A stretch of 64,000 nucleotides of DNA. Source: Blakeslea trispora (Eukaryota > Mucoromycota > Mucoromycetes > Mucorales > Choanephoraceae). The stretch is from contig JAIWNE010000074.1 of NCBI GenBank assembly GCA_025331445.1, forward strand, positions 1 through 64,000, written 5' to 3'. Both the position numbers and the translations under genes were made by a program. This document shows positions 25,101 through 37,526 of this stretch, piece after piece; the stretch's first letter is position 1, and each line of letters begins with the position of its first letter. The notes below the pieces were generated by a model. That model did no database searches and was not told where the DNA came from. It worked only from the letters and a program-made list of their open reading frames with translations.

Positions 25101-27657
25101 ACAGGATCACGTATGGAGCAATTAGAAGAAAGACTCAAGGAAGATGTGATTCGAGAAGTCAAGCAGTCAGGAGGACGCATCTTACTCCATGGTGAAGACA
25201 AGGATGGCAATGTACTTTCCTCTTGGGAAGAAGTAGACATTGAGGATATCATGACAGTACGTGAAGTGATGGAATATGCAGGTCTCGAAGTACAACAGGA
25301 GTTAGCCCAAAGAGATTCTTCTTCAGATGAGGATGACCAACAACAGCGAAAGACAATCTCTAGTGAAGACGCTATATTGGATTATCATCGTGTACCTATC
25401 ACTGCTGAAAAAGCTCCCGAGTGGAGAGATTTTGATGACCTTACTAGTTTGATCACAGGTGTTGGCTTGTCGAAAACTGCTATTATTATGTAAGTAAAGA
25501 AAGAAAGAAAAAACTTGTTTGAGAAACAATTATTTTAATCAGCTGACTTTGTCTGCAGGAATTGCCAAGTTGGCCTTGGAAGATCAACTACTGGCACAGT
25601 GATTGCTAGCTTACTATCGCGCTGGATTAGACCAAAAGCAAACAATTCTCGAAGAAACTCCTTGGATTTGATGGAAACACCAAAATCTCGCTATCCTAGT
25701 TATCAAATTATCAACAGCTTACTTCGAGTGATCAGAAGAGGTTTGGAGAACAAAGGTGTGGTAGATAGCTTGATTGAGCAGTGTGCTATCAACGGTACCC
25801 ATCTGATCACTGCAATTGAATCTGCTCGTATTCAGGCTGAGAAAGAGAAAGAAGATGACCCTTCTCAATTCAAACGAACTGTGAAACGCGGCATTACATC
25901 ACTTGAGCGTTACTTTATGCTTATTTGCTTCCAGGCCTACCTCGATAGTACTTCTCCATCCCTTGTAAGAGACACAGAGAGTTTTGGTTTATGGATAAAG
26001 CGCCACCCTGAATTGGGTACCATCTTGCAAGACCTATTAGAAACAAAGGATGAATTCAGCGCATTGGTCCCAGTAGAGCAATCATTGGGAGAAGGCGATG
26101 GCATGGCTCTATCAAGCGAAGTAATGCGAGTTGTAAGCTCACGTCATGGTCAAGTTCTTGCTCAACAAACTATTCTCAAGCATGATGCATTTCCAGGTTG
26201 CCAAAAGATGAGTTTGAAAGAAAAGATTCCAGGCGCTTATAACTTTAGACGCATTGAGATCAATCAGGTGAAACATGCTGTCAAAGAAGGTGGTTTGGCT
26301 GCTACAGTGAGCGGACTTGCAGCAGATATGGAGCGTGATGATGAGAGTCCATTGACCCCTCCTTATATTTCTGGTTGTGCCATGCCTAACAAGGATGCCA
26401 TCAAGTCGATCCTAAAAGCCATGCAAGCTGGGCCAGGGGGACATCGCTGGGTCTACTGGACTTGCTTGCGTGAAGAGCCCGTTCTGTATGTCAACAAGAA
26501 TCCCTATGTGCTTCGATTATTTATGGATCCTCTCAAGAACCTAGAAACAACTGGTATTTCACGCGAACGAGTGGAAAATATGGAAGACCGAATGCGGCTG
26601 GATGTGATACAAGAACTCGACGAATATGATAACCGTATGTTGTTACACGATGAAGACAGTGGATTTAACTTATTGGTAACAGAAGCTCCTTGTGTGGTCA
26701 TTTTAGGTGGGGAAAGTGGATCTGAATCTAACTTTATCTTTCTTTTGTAACACCCATAGCCATTGTGGGAAACTGTCCCAAAGGAATTAGTTGAGACACC
26801 CCGCCAAGTTTTTGAATCCATTCGTGCAGAAGGTTACCAAGTTGATTATCTTCGTATTCCTATGTAAGGGGAGATGTTTTACTAAATTCAAATGAAGCAT
26901 AAATTAACCTTTTTTTTTATGCAACAGTACTGATGAGCAAGCTCCCATTCCTGATGTATTTGATCAACTCATTGAGAGAATGAATACAGCAAGTCAAGGA
27001 GTGGATGTGATATTTAATTGCCAAATGGGGTAAGTGATACATTCTGGTTAAAAGAAAATACCAATATCCATCTCTCTTATCAAACCTCATAATTTATCTT
27101 ATTATGCCTTATCTTTTAGTCGTGGTCGTACCACTACTGGCATGGTTGTGGCCTCTCTCCTATCTATGATATTGAGCAATGATGCAGTGAGTGAAATGAG
27201 TGATCCAGCAGCCACCAGTTTCCAGGATGAAAACGATAATTCTCACGATGAGAGAGACCGATACCAAAATGGAGAGTACAGAGTCATCCTGCAGCTTGTT
27301 ACTGTCTTAACTTTTGGAAAGCTGGCCAAACGTCTTACCGATCAAGCTATCAATATGTGTGATCATATGCAGAATCTAAGAAAAGCTATCTATGATTACA
27401 AGTTAAGATTTGAAGCAATGACAGATCAAGGTTCCAAGAGATGGAAGTCCACACGTGAGGTTGCAATCAACTATTTGGTACGATACTTTTATTTGATTGT
27501 GTTTGCCAATTACCTTTTAGAAGAAATGCGTGTAGCAAACAACACAAACGAGACAGCATTCAAAGAGGCTCAAAAACTACCCACATTCAAGCAATGGCTC
27601 AAGGGTCATAGAGAGATTATGAACATCATTTCACTAAATACGCTTGATTTATCATGA
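22156..27657 (+). CDS. Paladin-like protein with three CX5R phosphatase-type motifs
   Basis: Sixteen exons (22156-22346, 22407-22624, 22690-22778, 22837-22910, 22988-23013, 23077-23253, 23345-23371, 23439-23606, 23675-23905, 23954-24130, 24193-24647, 24711-25489, 25559-26675, 26760-26863, 26938-area start 26928 to 27029, 27120-27657) encode about 1,490 residues. The protein is built of three related units. Each has an NFRRIE-like block, a WV/WI-L-REEPV-YVNG-PYVLR block, a coiled E-R-F/L segment, and a P-loop: CGIGAVR (Cys317-Arg323), CQVGLGR (Cys873-Arg879), CQMGRGR (Cys1309-Arg1315). The Ser-rich N-terminus may be regulatory. Paladin family members carry CX5R motifs of the dual-specificity/myo-inositol-phosphatase type; a phosphoinositide phosphatase activity is reported for animal paladin. 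The third P-loop looks most like an active site; the first lacks the usual Gly before Arg. Substrate here is unknown. Confidence 0.88.
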
Positions 27658-28027
27658 AAATCTTTATTTGTACATAAATAAACCCTTTCTTGTCTTTCTT
27701 TTAACGCCCAACCAATCAGAGCATGCGTTTTGTAAAACCTTACTTCTTGGGAATATTTAACAAATTTTGTGTGACAACCCGTTAGGAGATAAGGCATTAC
27801 GAAATCAAAAAAGCTTTCCCTGACTGGATCAATGTAACACAATGAGACTTGTGAACATATTTTTCTTTAGTAAGACTATGATATGCTGTAAGGAAATACC
27901 GTTATAAAAAGAGAACCTTTTTGAGAATTTGTCCTTCTTTTTTTCTTCTTATCCCACTGCATTTTTGTAAGTTTACCACTTGATCCTCAAATCAACAAAG
28001 AAGCATTAACTCTAGATTTCAATTAGA
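27658..28027. promoter_or_regulatory. Short intergenic region with TATA box at 27903-27910
   Basis: This 370-bp gap holds the 3' end of the paladin-like gene and the promoter of the symporter gene. TATAAAAA at 27903-27910 is 118 bp before the ATG at 28028 and is followed by a pyrimidine-rich stretch. Confidence 0.5.
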
Positions 28028-29726
28028 ATGGACGAAATCACATCACACAAAGACACATCAGCTAGAGAACATCACGCTCCCAATGAAAAGTTACAGGCTG
28101 GATCCTTTACTGAAGACGTGAACGCTACCAAAGATGATGCTTCTTCTATTCGCTATAGAAATCCATCTGCAGGTCGCGATCACATTCCAGAGCATCTTCG
28201 AATCCCCGTTGTGGAAAACGTTGGCTACTCACCTCGCATTAGTAACATCGGCAAGCAAATCAATAGTGCATTTCTTGCTGCCATCAATCCGTTCATTAAA
28301 GTGATTCGATTCTTAAACAGAAAAACAAACCTTAGTTTTTGGATTATCGTATCCATGGTCGTTGGTATTCTCATTGGTAACTTTGCTCCTGCTGCCGGAA
28401 AAGAAATCAAGCCTTTGGGTGATGCTTTTATTATGATGATCAAAATCTGTATTGTTCCTCTTGTCTTCTCTGTCTTGGTCATTGGTATCGCTGGTCATGG
28501 CGATGATATTGGAAAAGTTGGCAAACTTGCTATCAAGACACTTATTGTAAGTTATTATATCCTTCCATAACAAACATAGTCTAACTTTGTTTTTGTGTAA
28601 TGCCTAGTATTTTGAAGTTGTTACCACGCTAGCTCTTGCACTTGGTTTGATTATGGCTAACTTGGTCAAGCCTGGTGTAGGTGTTAAGTTGCCTGTAGGA
28701 TCTGATATTTCTTCTGTTCAAGAATTGGCAGACAAGGAAAAGACATCTATTACTTGGTCTGGTGAACTATTTTTGATTATTCCTGAAAATTTCTTTGTAG
28801 CCGCTGTTAACAACAAAGTATTGGCCATTGTCTTTTGTGCTGTTCTCTTTGCCTGTGCCATGATGAAAGCAGACAAAAAGAGCAAGAAATTTATGCTTCA
28901 AATCAACGAATCTCTTTCCCAAATCATGTTCCAATACGTTGCTTTAATTATGCGCTACGCTCCTATTGGTATTGGTGCTGCTTTAGCTGCTACTGTTGGT
29001 AGCAATGGTATCAGCGTTTTAGCTAATCTCGGTAAGCTAATTGGTTGTCTCTATGCCTCTCTTGTCATCTTCTTGCTTGTTGTTTTGATCCCCATCATGT
29101 TCCTTGCCAAGATTCCTATCATTGGCTTCTTCAAAGCCATTGCTCAGCCATGGTTGCTTGCCTTCAGTTCTGCCTCAAGTGAATCCGCCCTTCCCTTGGC
29201 ATTTGATAGAATGCGTGAGTTCGGTTGTCCAAACTCCCTTACTGGTTTTGTTATCCCATGTGGCTACTCATTCAACCTGGACGGTACCACACTTTACCTT
29301 TCTTTGGCCACTATATTCTCTGCTCAAGCTGCAGGCTTGAACTTACCTCTGGCTACTCAGATGTCTATCATGGGCACACTCATGTTGTCTTCCAAAGGTG
29401 TAGCTGCCATTCCTCGTGCCTCCCTTGTTGTTCTCTCAGGCACTTTGGCCCAATACAACATTCCATTGGAAGCTGTTCTGATGATTATGGGTGTTGATGC
29501 TATTATGGATATGGCCAGAACTTCTCTCAATGTTCTGGGTAATTGCTTGGGTTGTTGTGTCATGGCCCGAGTAGAAGGTTCTTTCCGAGGCGAAGAATGG
29601 CGCCAAGAGGAAGAAGATCGTCGCTATAAGAGATGGCTTGATGAACAAGAAAAAGCTGGCCTTTTGGATAGAGAAACATCTGACCTTTCTGGCGTTATCG
29701 TTCACAACGAAGTCAAGACTCATTAA
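28028..29726 (+). CDS. Dicarboxylate/amino acid:cation symporter (DAACS, SLC1-like)
   Basis: Two exons (28028-28546 and 28608-29726) encode 545 residues. After a hydrophilic N-terminus of about 100 residues, membrane segments begin with LSFWIIVSMVVGILIGNFAP. The diagnostic C-terminal core is complete: SSASSESALPLAF (hairpin loop 1), FNLDGTTLYLS (the NMDGT-type cation/substrate motif), the SSKGVAAIPRAS re-entrant loop, and DMARTSLNVLGN. The cytoplasmic tail is charged (EEWRQEEEDRRYKRW). Known family role: proton- or sodium-coupled uptake of glutamate, aspartate or C4-dicarboxylates across the plasma membrane. The substrate cannot be read from sequence alone. A TATA box precedes it, consistent with regulated expression. 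Confidence 0.92.
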
Positions 29727-31316
29727 TTGCATTGAACTTTGTTTGATTCCCTTTGTATACTAAACCGAAATAATCTATATTCTGTATAATAATAATTTCT
29801 TATAAGCATATCTCATAATAAAAACATCTAGTTATATTCTTGAATGACTGAGCAACATTTAGACAATTGTGTAATTCAGGCATTTCCAAAAGAAAAAGAG
29901 AGGCGGCAAACGGCATTAGCAATTTTGGAATAAAGGAGCAAATCAAGTAATTCCAAATATAATTCTTGTTCACATGAAAAGCACAGAAAAAGCGAATAAC
30001 AATAAGAAATAAACAAATAGGAAACTTCAGTTGAATGCTATTTTGGTCAGTCTCTCTAAACTCTTTCTTTTTTTTATTTGTTCCGCCTTTAGGTTGATGC
30101 CAAATTTAATTTCCTGTTAATCTTACGATCGAAGCATTTGAATCAAAATTAACCTATCAAGCAAGCAGAAATTCTGGTTTCAGCAGAGTGCATTGTATTT
30201 TTCTTTGTATTCGAATCGTCTCAGACAATTGGAAGTTGCTTTATGACGAGTGATCTCTCTCTAAGACAAAGCAGCAACTCTTTGTGAAGTGAAAAGAATT
30301 TCGACGATTAGTAGTTAATATGCATTTGTCTTGTGGAAAAATCGGAATGGTTTATTTGTTTTCTAGAGTGAAATCTATAATGACAAATATGCCATTTAAG
30401 GTCATAAGAGGCTATACCTACAAACTGGCATTAGCTTTTGAAAACCCTCATGCGCACAGCCTTTTCATTGAAACCTTAAATTTTACTGTTTTCAAAGTGT
30501 TTGTGGTATGCTTATTGGCTCTCACAATTTACTCTAACCTGGATTCCTGATCTAGTAGTTTTGAATCTTCGGGGCTTTAGAAGGATTTCATGTATGTCCT
30601 TGAAAGGTTCAAACACCTCATTGCCAATTAACTACCGCATGTCGTTTGGACTTTTTTCTTTCTGTCTTGTTGATAGTAGCCAACCTTGTAATGAAAAAAC
30701 AAAAAAAAACTTTACGTAATTGGTCAAAGAAAAACGTTTCTGTGTAACAATGTGTAAGATTGACATTTTTAATTTACAAAGGAAAAAGTAGTATTAACGT
30801 ATGAAGAGAAACGCTTTAATTAATTTGTTTTTAATGTTAGCGCATCTACAAGCGCCAAGTGTATAAATCACTAAAAAGAACTTCAACATGTATTATGTAG
30901 AAAAATTTTATGCGGTGATCGCATAACGTTATGCAATATCGTAGGAAAATCCGTGGTTTATTTTTTATTTCTAATTATTGTAATAAAGAGGATACTTAAC
31001 AAACAATTTGTATAGCTTGACATTCCTGAATACATTTATTATTCTATAGCTTCATATAAGCGCTTGTTATTGTTAGGGAAGGAAAGAAAAGAAAGAGAGA
31101 AAAAAAAAGGTCAAAAAAGAGAAAATAATAATAACCTGGTGTGCAACGATAAAACTCGTGCAAGCTTGACATTCTATAATTTTTTTTCGATCTTTTTTTA
31201 GACTTTTATCTTTCTTTTCTTCTTTTACTTTTTGTTTCTTTTCTAACTGCATACTCATCAAGTTATTGCAGCCAATTTCTCACAAAATATAAACCAATAA
31301 AAGAAGTAACAACTAC
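29727..31316. other. Intergenic region without recognised gene
   Basis: About 1.6 kb between the symporter and the coiled-coil protein, both on the plus strand. Only short AT-rich frames occur; I see no exon-like segments and no repeats. Confidence 0.45.
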
Positions 31317-33072
31317 ATGATGGAAATGCCTTTATCAGCCTCGCAATTAAACAGAGACTCTGCTATCATACCACCTGATTTTGAACTGCCAAGGTTCAGT
31401 GTAAATTCAAATCTCATGAATTATTCAATACCCAAGCACAACGAAGCAAGCTCAAAAGAACAGCTCGGAGAGTCCTTACCTATAGAACAAGGAAACGAAA
31501 CGACTTACAAAAGAGAAATTCAAAGAGGTGATACAGATACACGCACCAGACAGTTAGAGGCACAAATAGAACAATTGACACTTCAAAACGTAAAGCTTCA
31601 GAGAACCAATCGATTGCTAAAAGTAGATACCGATAACCTGATTGAGCAAAAAACAAGTCCTCTAGAGAAAACTATTCAGGAGCTTACAATAGCCAATGTG
31701 AAACTGCAAAGAACCTCTCGACTTTTACAGCAAGAGCTGAACGAAAAATCACACCAATTAAACATGCTGAAACAAAATCAAATCCTTCAAATGAAAAATG
31801 TGGGACCCGAGTATGAATTTTTAGTGCAGAATATCAATTTACTCCAAAGACAGGCAAGTATAAGGGGATGGGTTTATTTGTACTTTATATTGACAAACTA
31901 AATTAGCTTGCGGGACATCCATCATGTGATGAAATATGTTGTTTTACCATGAAACCCATTGACCAATCTACAATGGTAATGACATTACCTTCAGGCGAAG
32001 ATGAAGATGAAGAAGTTGAAGCACAACATATTTGTCGACCCGTAATTCATTCAAGCATCTCACAAGGATCTTATGCTATTGAACTAGAAAACAAGATCTA
32101 TCGACTAGAACAACTGATTGAAGAGCTTGACTTGGAGAAGGAACAAATTATAAGACAGCACGGCTTAAAGGACAATGATGTAGAGACACTCAAGAAAGAA
32201 CTTCGTATTAAGGATGAAATAGTATCACAACTGGAGCAAGATTTTATGGGGCTAGAAGACCAAATAGAACACCTTCAAAAGGTATAACATTTCATTTTTC
32301 TTGTTCATTCTTCAATCTTTTTTTCTTTCTCGCCTTCCACCTTTGTCTGCATATTCCCCTCCCTCGCATCCATGTTTACATTAAAAAGAAACCCTTATTT
32401 ATTTCATGTCAAGAGCACCCCATTTTTTTTCTTGTAATTGTTGCCCAAATACTTTCTTTCTTTCAAAAGATAATAATCATTATGTTGTGTATCATGTAGG
32501 AATTACAAGACCATACAATGTATGCAGATGGCTCTCCTGTCAGTCGACTCTTGACTCCACCACCCACTCAAAATGATCTTCAAAAGCAGTCTCAGCTTTT
32601 GATGGAATCCAAGCGTCGAACACTAGCTATAAAAGATACTGACTTGTTGGAGCAAATGCTGAGGGGTGATTTACAAGAACTTGATCACCAGAATCAATCA
32701 CTTCTAGAATCAGAATCAGAGGAAGATGAACCAAACACAACAGGACATATTTCATCAGCTAGAACTAGTAGATCAGCCAAAACCAGAAGTACACTGATGA
32801 TGATCGAGGAAGAGCAAATAACAAACAATAAAGGTATTAACATGCCCTCATGTTACACATGTGATGGGTTTTCTTGTACCTTTCCCTGCAATCACTCACC
32901 TCATCCCACCAACAGTAAAGCGGATGACCCATTTGCATTGTTTGCGTGTATTGCCATAGTATTGGGAATTGCCTCACAATTAGGTATCACTGATGACTGG
33001 ACTGTTCCGATTACACTTGCTATCTTGATTTCTCGCTTCTTGTGGTCAGGAAGCAAACTTAACCGCTTGTAA
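31317..33072 (+). CDS. Coiled-coil protein with C-terminal membrane anchor, unidentified
   Basis: Three exons (31317-31853, 31907-32281, 32500-33072) give 494 residues. Intron 1 uses a GC donor (CAG|GCAAGT) and an AATTAG acceptor; joining there keeps the frame (LLQRQ then LAGHPSCDEICC). Long coiled-coil heptads run through exons 1 and 2, with two similar blocks reading L-T-x-x-N-V-K-L-Q-R-T-x-R-L-L (about residues 90-140), a duplicated segment. Cys-rich spots occur in exon 2 (CDEICC) and exon 3 (CYTCDGFSCTFPC). The final 45 residues form hydrophobic stretches (FALFACIAIVLGIASQLG, then TLAILISRFLW) and a short basic end, typical of tail-anchored proteins. I do not recognise the family. Inference: an organelle-surface tether or adaptor. 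Confidence 0.75.
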
Positions 33073-33398
33073 ATGTAGCTATACACATATTCGTATATAT
33101 CTCTTCCCATTCCAATTGTATACCAGTCAAACCATCACAAGCTCTCACTTGTCTAAGGATATACATACACAATACTTAGTTACAGGCTTAACTATTTATA
33201 TTTTATTTTATTTTATTTAGCTTTATACATACACATATTCTCTCTCTCTTATCCCCCTTTTTCTTTTCAAAATATTTCCTTAAACACCTAATTTAACATA
33301 ACGACAATTAAACATAATGTGACAGAAAACCCCTTTTCTTAATATTTATTGAGTTTTTTTTTTCCTCTTTGTTTTCGTTTATTTTTTTTTCTTCCTCT
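33073..33398. other. Convergent 3' intergenic region
   Basis: Shared 3' region of the coiled-coil gene and the eIF3j gene. AT-rich with several AATAAA-like stretches and no other visible feature. Confidence 0.4.
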
Positions 33399-34369
33399 TT
33401 ACATGAAATCATCAAAATCGTCATATGTAGTTGAGTATTCTCTTGAAGGAGCAGGGGCAGCAGGCTTGGCAGGTTGTGTCTTACCCTTTGTCTTTTTGTT
33501 GTTCTTGAGGGCTTCCTTTTGTTGACGTTGTTTATCATTAGCAAGAGCAGTTAAACTAGAAGCAGCTTTACGAACGTCCATATCCTTCATGGGCTGAGCA
33601 ATGTCTTTAGCAAATTGATCGAGGAATGTAGCATAGTTGGGATGGTTCTACATAAAAGAAAACGTCAGATACAATTGCAAACACCAATTGCTTTATTCCT
33701 TTACCTTTTGTTGAAGAATCAAGTCAGTCAACAACTTCTTGAACTCTTCGAAATCAGCACGAGTTCTGGGTTTGACAGATTCAACAGGCTTAGCAGGAAC
33801 CTTTTTGGCTATTTGGTTGATGAAATGAATAAGATACACTTGATTCAAACTGCTGTTAATTCACTTACTGGCTTCGGGTTCAGATTCGCCAAATTCGGCC
33901 TTCTTGATACCGGCCTCTTTTTGAGCACGCTCGAATCTTTCTTCTTCTGTTTCACCCTCCATAAAACGGCTAGCCTATCAAAAGAGACCTAATGCATCAG
34001 ATGTTATTGTTCTCTTTTACCTGTGACACAACTTACAAGAGCAATCTTTTTAGCCTTTTGTTCCTTCAACAAAGCTTCTTTTTCGGCAATCTTTTGTTTC
34101 AAAGTCATTTTTTTGACGGGTTTAGCGGTCTCGGTCTTTTTCTCTTCGACTTGCTTAGGAGCCTCTTGTTCCTCTTCAGAATCGTCCCAAGATTCCTTTA
34201 CGTTGCTCGTGTTGTCATCGCTTTCCTCATCGTCCCAAGCCATTTTAGGCTTGTTGCTGGCAATGACCTCGTTATCGAATTCCTCCTCTATCAAAAGCAG
34301 AAACTTTTAATTCTTGCTTTCTTTTTCGCTATTCTTTCTCTCTGATGTGTCGTTACCCCAATCGCTCAT
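33399..34369 (-). CDS. HCR1: Translation initiation factor eIF3 subunit j (HCR1-like)
   Basis: Five exons (34369-34357, 34287-34037, 33974-33869, 33808-33705, 33647-33399) encode 240 residues. The first coding exon has only 13 nt (MSDW plus one base). The acidic N-terminus (MSDWG-EEEFDNE, MAWDDEESDD, ESWDDSEEE) is the eIF3j signature, followed by a Lys-rich coiled segment (KKMTLKQKIAEKEALLKEQ), an ASRFMEGETEEERFERAQ helix, the conserved TRADFEEFKKLLTD block and a C-terminus ending YDDFDDFM. Known role: loosely bound eIF3 subunit that helps load eIF3 and mRNA on the 40S subunit; the yeast orthologue Hcr1 also helps 20S pre-rRNA processing. It diverges from UTP13, with a 249-bp gap between start codons. 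Confidence 0.92.
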
Positions 34370-34618
34370 TGTTTTCTATTTTTTGTGCTATTTAAAAAAA
34401 AGTGAAAAAAACAAAACGTAACTTTAATGGGTAAAGCAATCCAAATTCAAAAGGTAATCTAAGCCTCTTGATGGTGTTATACGCGAGTTGTGACAGCTTT
34501 TCATATTCGAACCAGGAGACATTTTTTAAAATTGGTGCATACAAAAATCAAAATGCAATATATTCTCTTCTTATTTTTTTTTTGTGCGTGTGTGTGTGTA
34601 CATATTTACTAGCCTAAT
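34370..34618. promoter_or_regulatory. Bidirectional promoter of eIF3j and UTP13
   Basis: The 249-bp gap between two divergent start codons must hold both promoters. It has no TATAAA near either start; it contains a T-rich run and a GTGTGTGTGT repeat just before the UTP13 start. This is as expected for housekeeping genes. Confidence 0.55.
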
Positions 34619-37297
34619 ATGACTGAAGACTCATCCAAGCTATTGCTAAAGACTAGGTAATACAGAGTTTTATAGGTTCAAATGTTGCAAGAAAATTAAC
34701 ATTAATTTGCTCTTTCAGCTTTAAATCAGTCAAGACGATCGAGTCCATTTACACAGGTGGCAAAGTCGTCATCGCCAAAGATGCTAAACATCTTATTACT
34801 ACACTTAATGAGGACATTATAGTTACGGAACTCGATACTGGCAAGCAAGTGTTCGAATTAGAAGGCGTATGTATCTGATGACATTCAGAAACGCATCGAT
34901 TGTTTAGAAAAAAAAAAACCAACGCTTTTCCCATTTTTTTTTATTTCGGCATAGGATACTGAAATCATCACAACAATGGCAGTCAAGCCTGACGGCAAAC
35001 ACCTTGTTAGCGCCAGTCGTAGTTTGTTCCTCCACATTTGGGATCTCGAAAAAGGAGAAAACATTCGCAAAATGAAAGCGCACGAAGCACCTATTATCGT
35101 CATGGATATCGACCCCACCTCAACCTTAGTCGCGACAGGTTCTGCAGACGCAACTATCAAAGTATGGAACATTGACAAAGGATTCTGCACACACAATCTC
35201 AAAGGACATGGTGGTGTTATATCTGCAGTCAAATTTCACAACTACCAAGGCAAATGGTATTTGGCTTCTGGTGCCGATGACTGCCAGATTCGTATTTGGG
35301 ATCTTCAAACTCGCAGTTGTATTGCTGTCCTTCAGAGTCACGTCAGTGTTATCCGTGGCCTTGACTTTTCAGCCGATGGCAAATATTTGATTTCCGGTTC
35401 TCGTGACAAAGTAGTTAACGTGTGGGACTGGCAAGCCAAGACTTTGAAGGCTACTTATCCTATTTTCGAGACAATTGAAACAGTTGGATTTTTAGAGAAG
35501 AATGTTAAACTGGCTGGCAAGTTTGGTAAGAACTGGCAGGATGCTGACATTTTCTATACTGCTGGTGACTCTGGTCTCATCAAGCTATGGGATCTCAAGA
35601 GTGGTAAATTGATCAAGGCACAAGATCCTGAAAAGAACAGTAAACATACACTTTCAGATGTTGTTTATATCGAGAAGACTCAGACATTGGCAGCTATTAC
35701 CAACGATCAGAATATTTTAATGTACTCTTTGGAGCACAAACTGGAACGCATTAAACAAATTGTCGGTTACAACGATGAAGTAGTAGACATTGCCTATTTG
35801 GGAGAAAACGATACACATCTGGCTGCTGCCACCAACAGTGCTCAACTAAGAATTTACAATGTCGAGACTCAAGATTGTGATCTTTTATATGGTCATGATG
35901 ATATGATCTTGTCTATCGATAAATCAAAAGATGGCATGCTTATTGCAACAGCATCCAAAGACAAAACCGCACGCTTATGGAAAATAGACTTAGATAATCC
36001 AGACAAGTCGATGCGCTTCCTTGGTGCAGGTATCTGTATTGGTCATACAGAATCTGTAGGTGCTGTAGCACTTTCTCGCAAATCAAAGTCATTCATGATC
36101 ACCGGTAGTCAGGATCGCACTATAAAATATTGGAATTTGCGTGACTTGGACCTTGAAGACCCTGAAGAGGATCATAGACCCAAGTCGCTTTATACACATC
36201 AAGCACATGAGAAGGACATTAACACTATCTGTGTTGCACCAAACGACAAGTTCTTTGCCACGGGTTCTCAAGACAAAACTGCCAAACTCTGGAATGTAGA
36301 TACAGGTGAATTAGTAGGTACTATGAAGGGACACAAGAGAGGTGTCTGGAGTGCACAGTTTTCTCCAGTTGATCAGGTATTGGCTACTAGTTCCGGCGAT
36401 AAGACAGTCAAGATCTGGAGTCTTAAAGATTTTAGTTGTCTAAAGACATTTGAGGGCCATACGAATTCTGTTTTGCGTGTCGACTTTTTGACTGCTGGTA
36501 TGCAGCTTGTTTCAGCTGGCTCTGATGGTCTAGTCAAAGTATGGACCATCAAGACAAACGAATGTGCTTCAACACTTGACAATCACACACAGAAAGTATG
36601 GGCTTTGGCTGTTCGTAAGGATGAGAAGTTTGTTGCTTCTGCTGGTGCTGATTCAGTCATCAATTTCTGGGAAGACGTCACATTGCAAGAACAAGAAGAT
36701 GACTTGAAAGAAAAAGAACAGTTGATCATCAAGTAAGTACAATTGTGTTACCTATCTCACATTATCCTAAACCATTATCCCCAACTTATTTAGGGAACAA
36801 GAATTGCAAAACTTTATGCGCAAGAAAGATTACTTGAATGCTATTTTGCTTGCTTTGTCATTAGAACAACCTTTCCGTCTCTTGGGTTTATTTAGAGAAG
36901 TTCATGAAGCTAGACCTGAAGGCAATAAAAGCATTACTGGCTCAGAAAGTATAGACACTATTCTTGCCGAACTTTCATTGGAAAATATTGCCAAGTTGTT
37001 GGGTTATGCAAGAGATTGGAACACTAATGCAAAGCATTCTGATGTTGCGCAGGTGGTGATTTATGCCATTCTTTCATCTCGCACTTCAGAAGAGTTGGTT
37101 GAAATTCCTACAGCAAAAGAGGTAAGCTAGATCAAAACCAGACTCTCAGCCGTCACTAATTGCATCTACTTGCTTTTTAATTGTTACTCTAGTTGGTGGA
37201 CGGTTTATTACCATATACCGATCGTCATTATCAGCGTATTGATGATCTTATCACTCAATCTTTTATCATTGATTATACACTTCAAGCACAAAAGTAA
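34619..37297 (+). CDS. UTP13: U3 snoRNP WD40 protein UTP13 (TBL3-like)
   Basis: Five exons (34619-34656, 34719-34866, 34955-36732, 36794-37121, 37193-37297) encode 798 residues, near yeast Utp13 (817) and human TBL3 (808). Two tandem WD40 propellers fill residues 50-640, with many clear W-D/W-N/W-S repeat ends (SADATIKVWN, DDCQIRIWD, SRDKVVNVWDW, SKDKTARLWK, SQDRTIKYWN, SQDKTAKLWN, SGDKTVKIWS, SDGLVKVWT). The Utp13 C-terminal helical domain follows (NFMRKKDYLNAILLALSLEQ ... LVDGLLPYTDRHYQRIDDLI). Known role: UTP-B subcomplex of the SSU processome in the nucleolus, needed for 18S rRNA maturation. The short first exon ends AG and a small intron follows. Confidence 0.95.
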
Positions 37298-37526
37298 AAA
37301 AAACAAACAAACATCATTCATTCCACCTGTTATTTTCATTCACTGTATAGTAAACGCACCATAATACACTTTTACAAAATAAAGAGCCTGTTAAAAACCT
37401 CCTGTATACAAATGCGTCTGAAACATTCGTAATGTTACACTTGTCTGCTCTCATGACCTAGTTGTATTGAGCTATTGTACTAGGAATAAAGTACGTCTGG
37501 AGTTTACTCACGCATGTACATTATTA

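Noticed and set aside
34500..34530. TTCGAACC as a possible tRNA T-loop
   Set aside because: No acceptor stem or anticodon arm lies at the right distance on either strand.
20641..34550. 15-mer AATTGGTGCATACAA near 20640 and again near 34532
   Set aside because: Several shared 15-mers are expected by chance in 64 kb of AT-rich DNA; the flanks differ.
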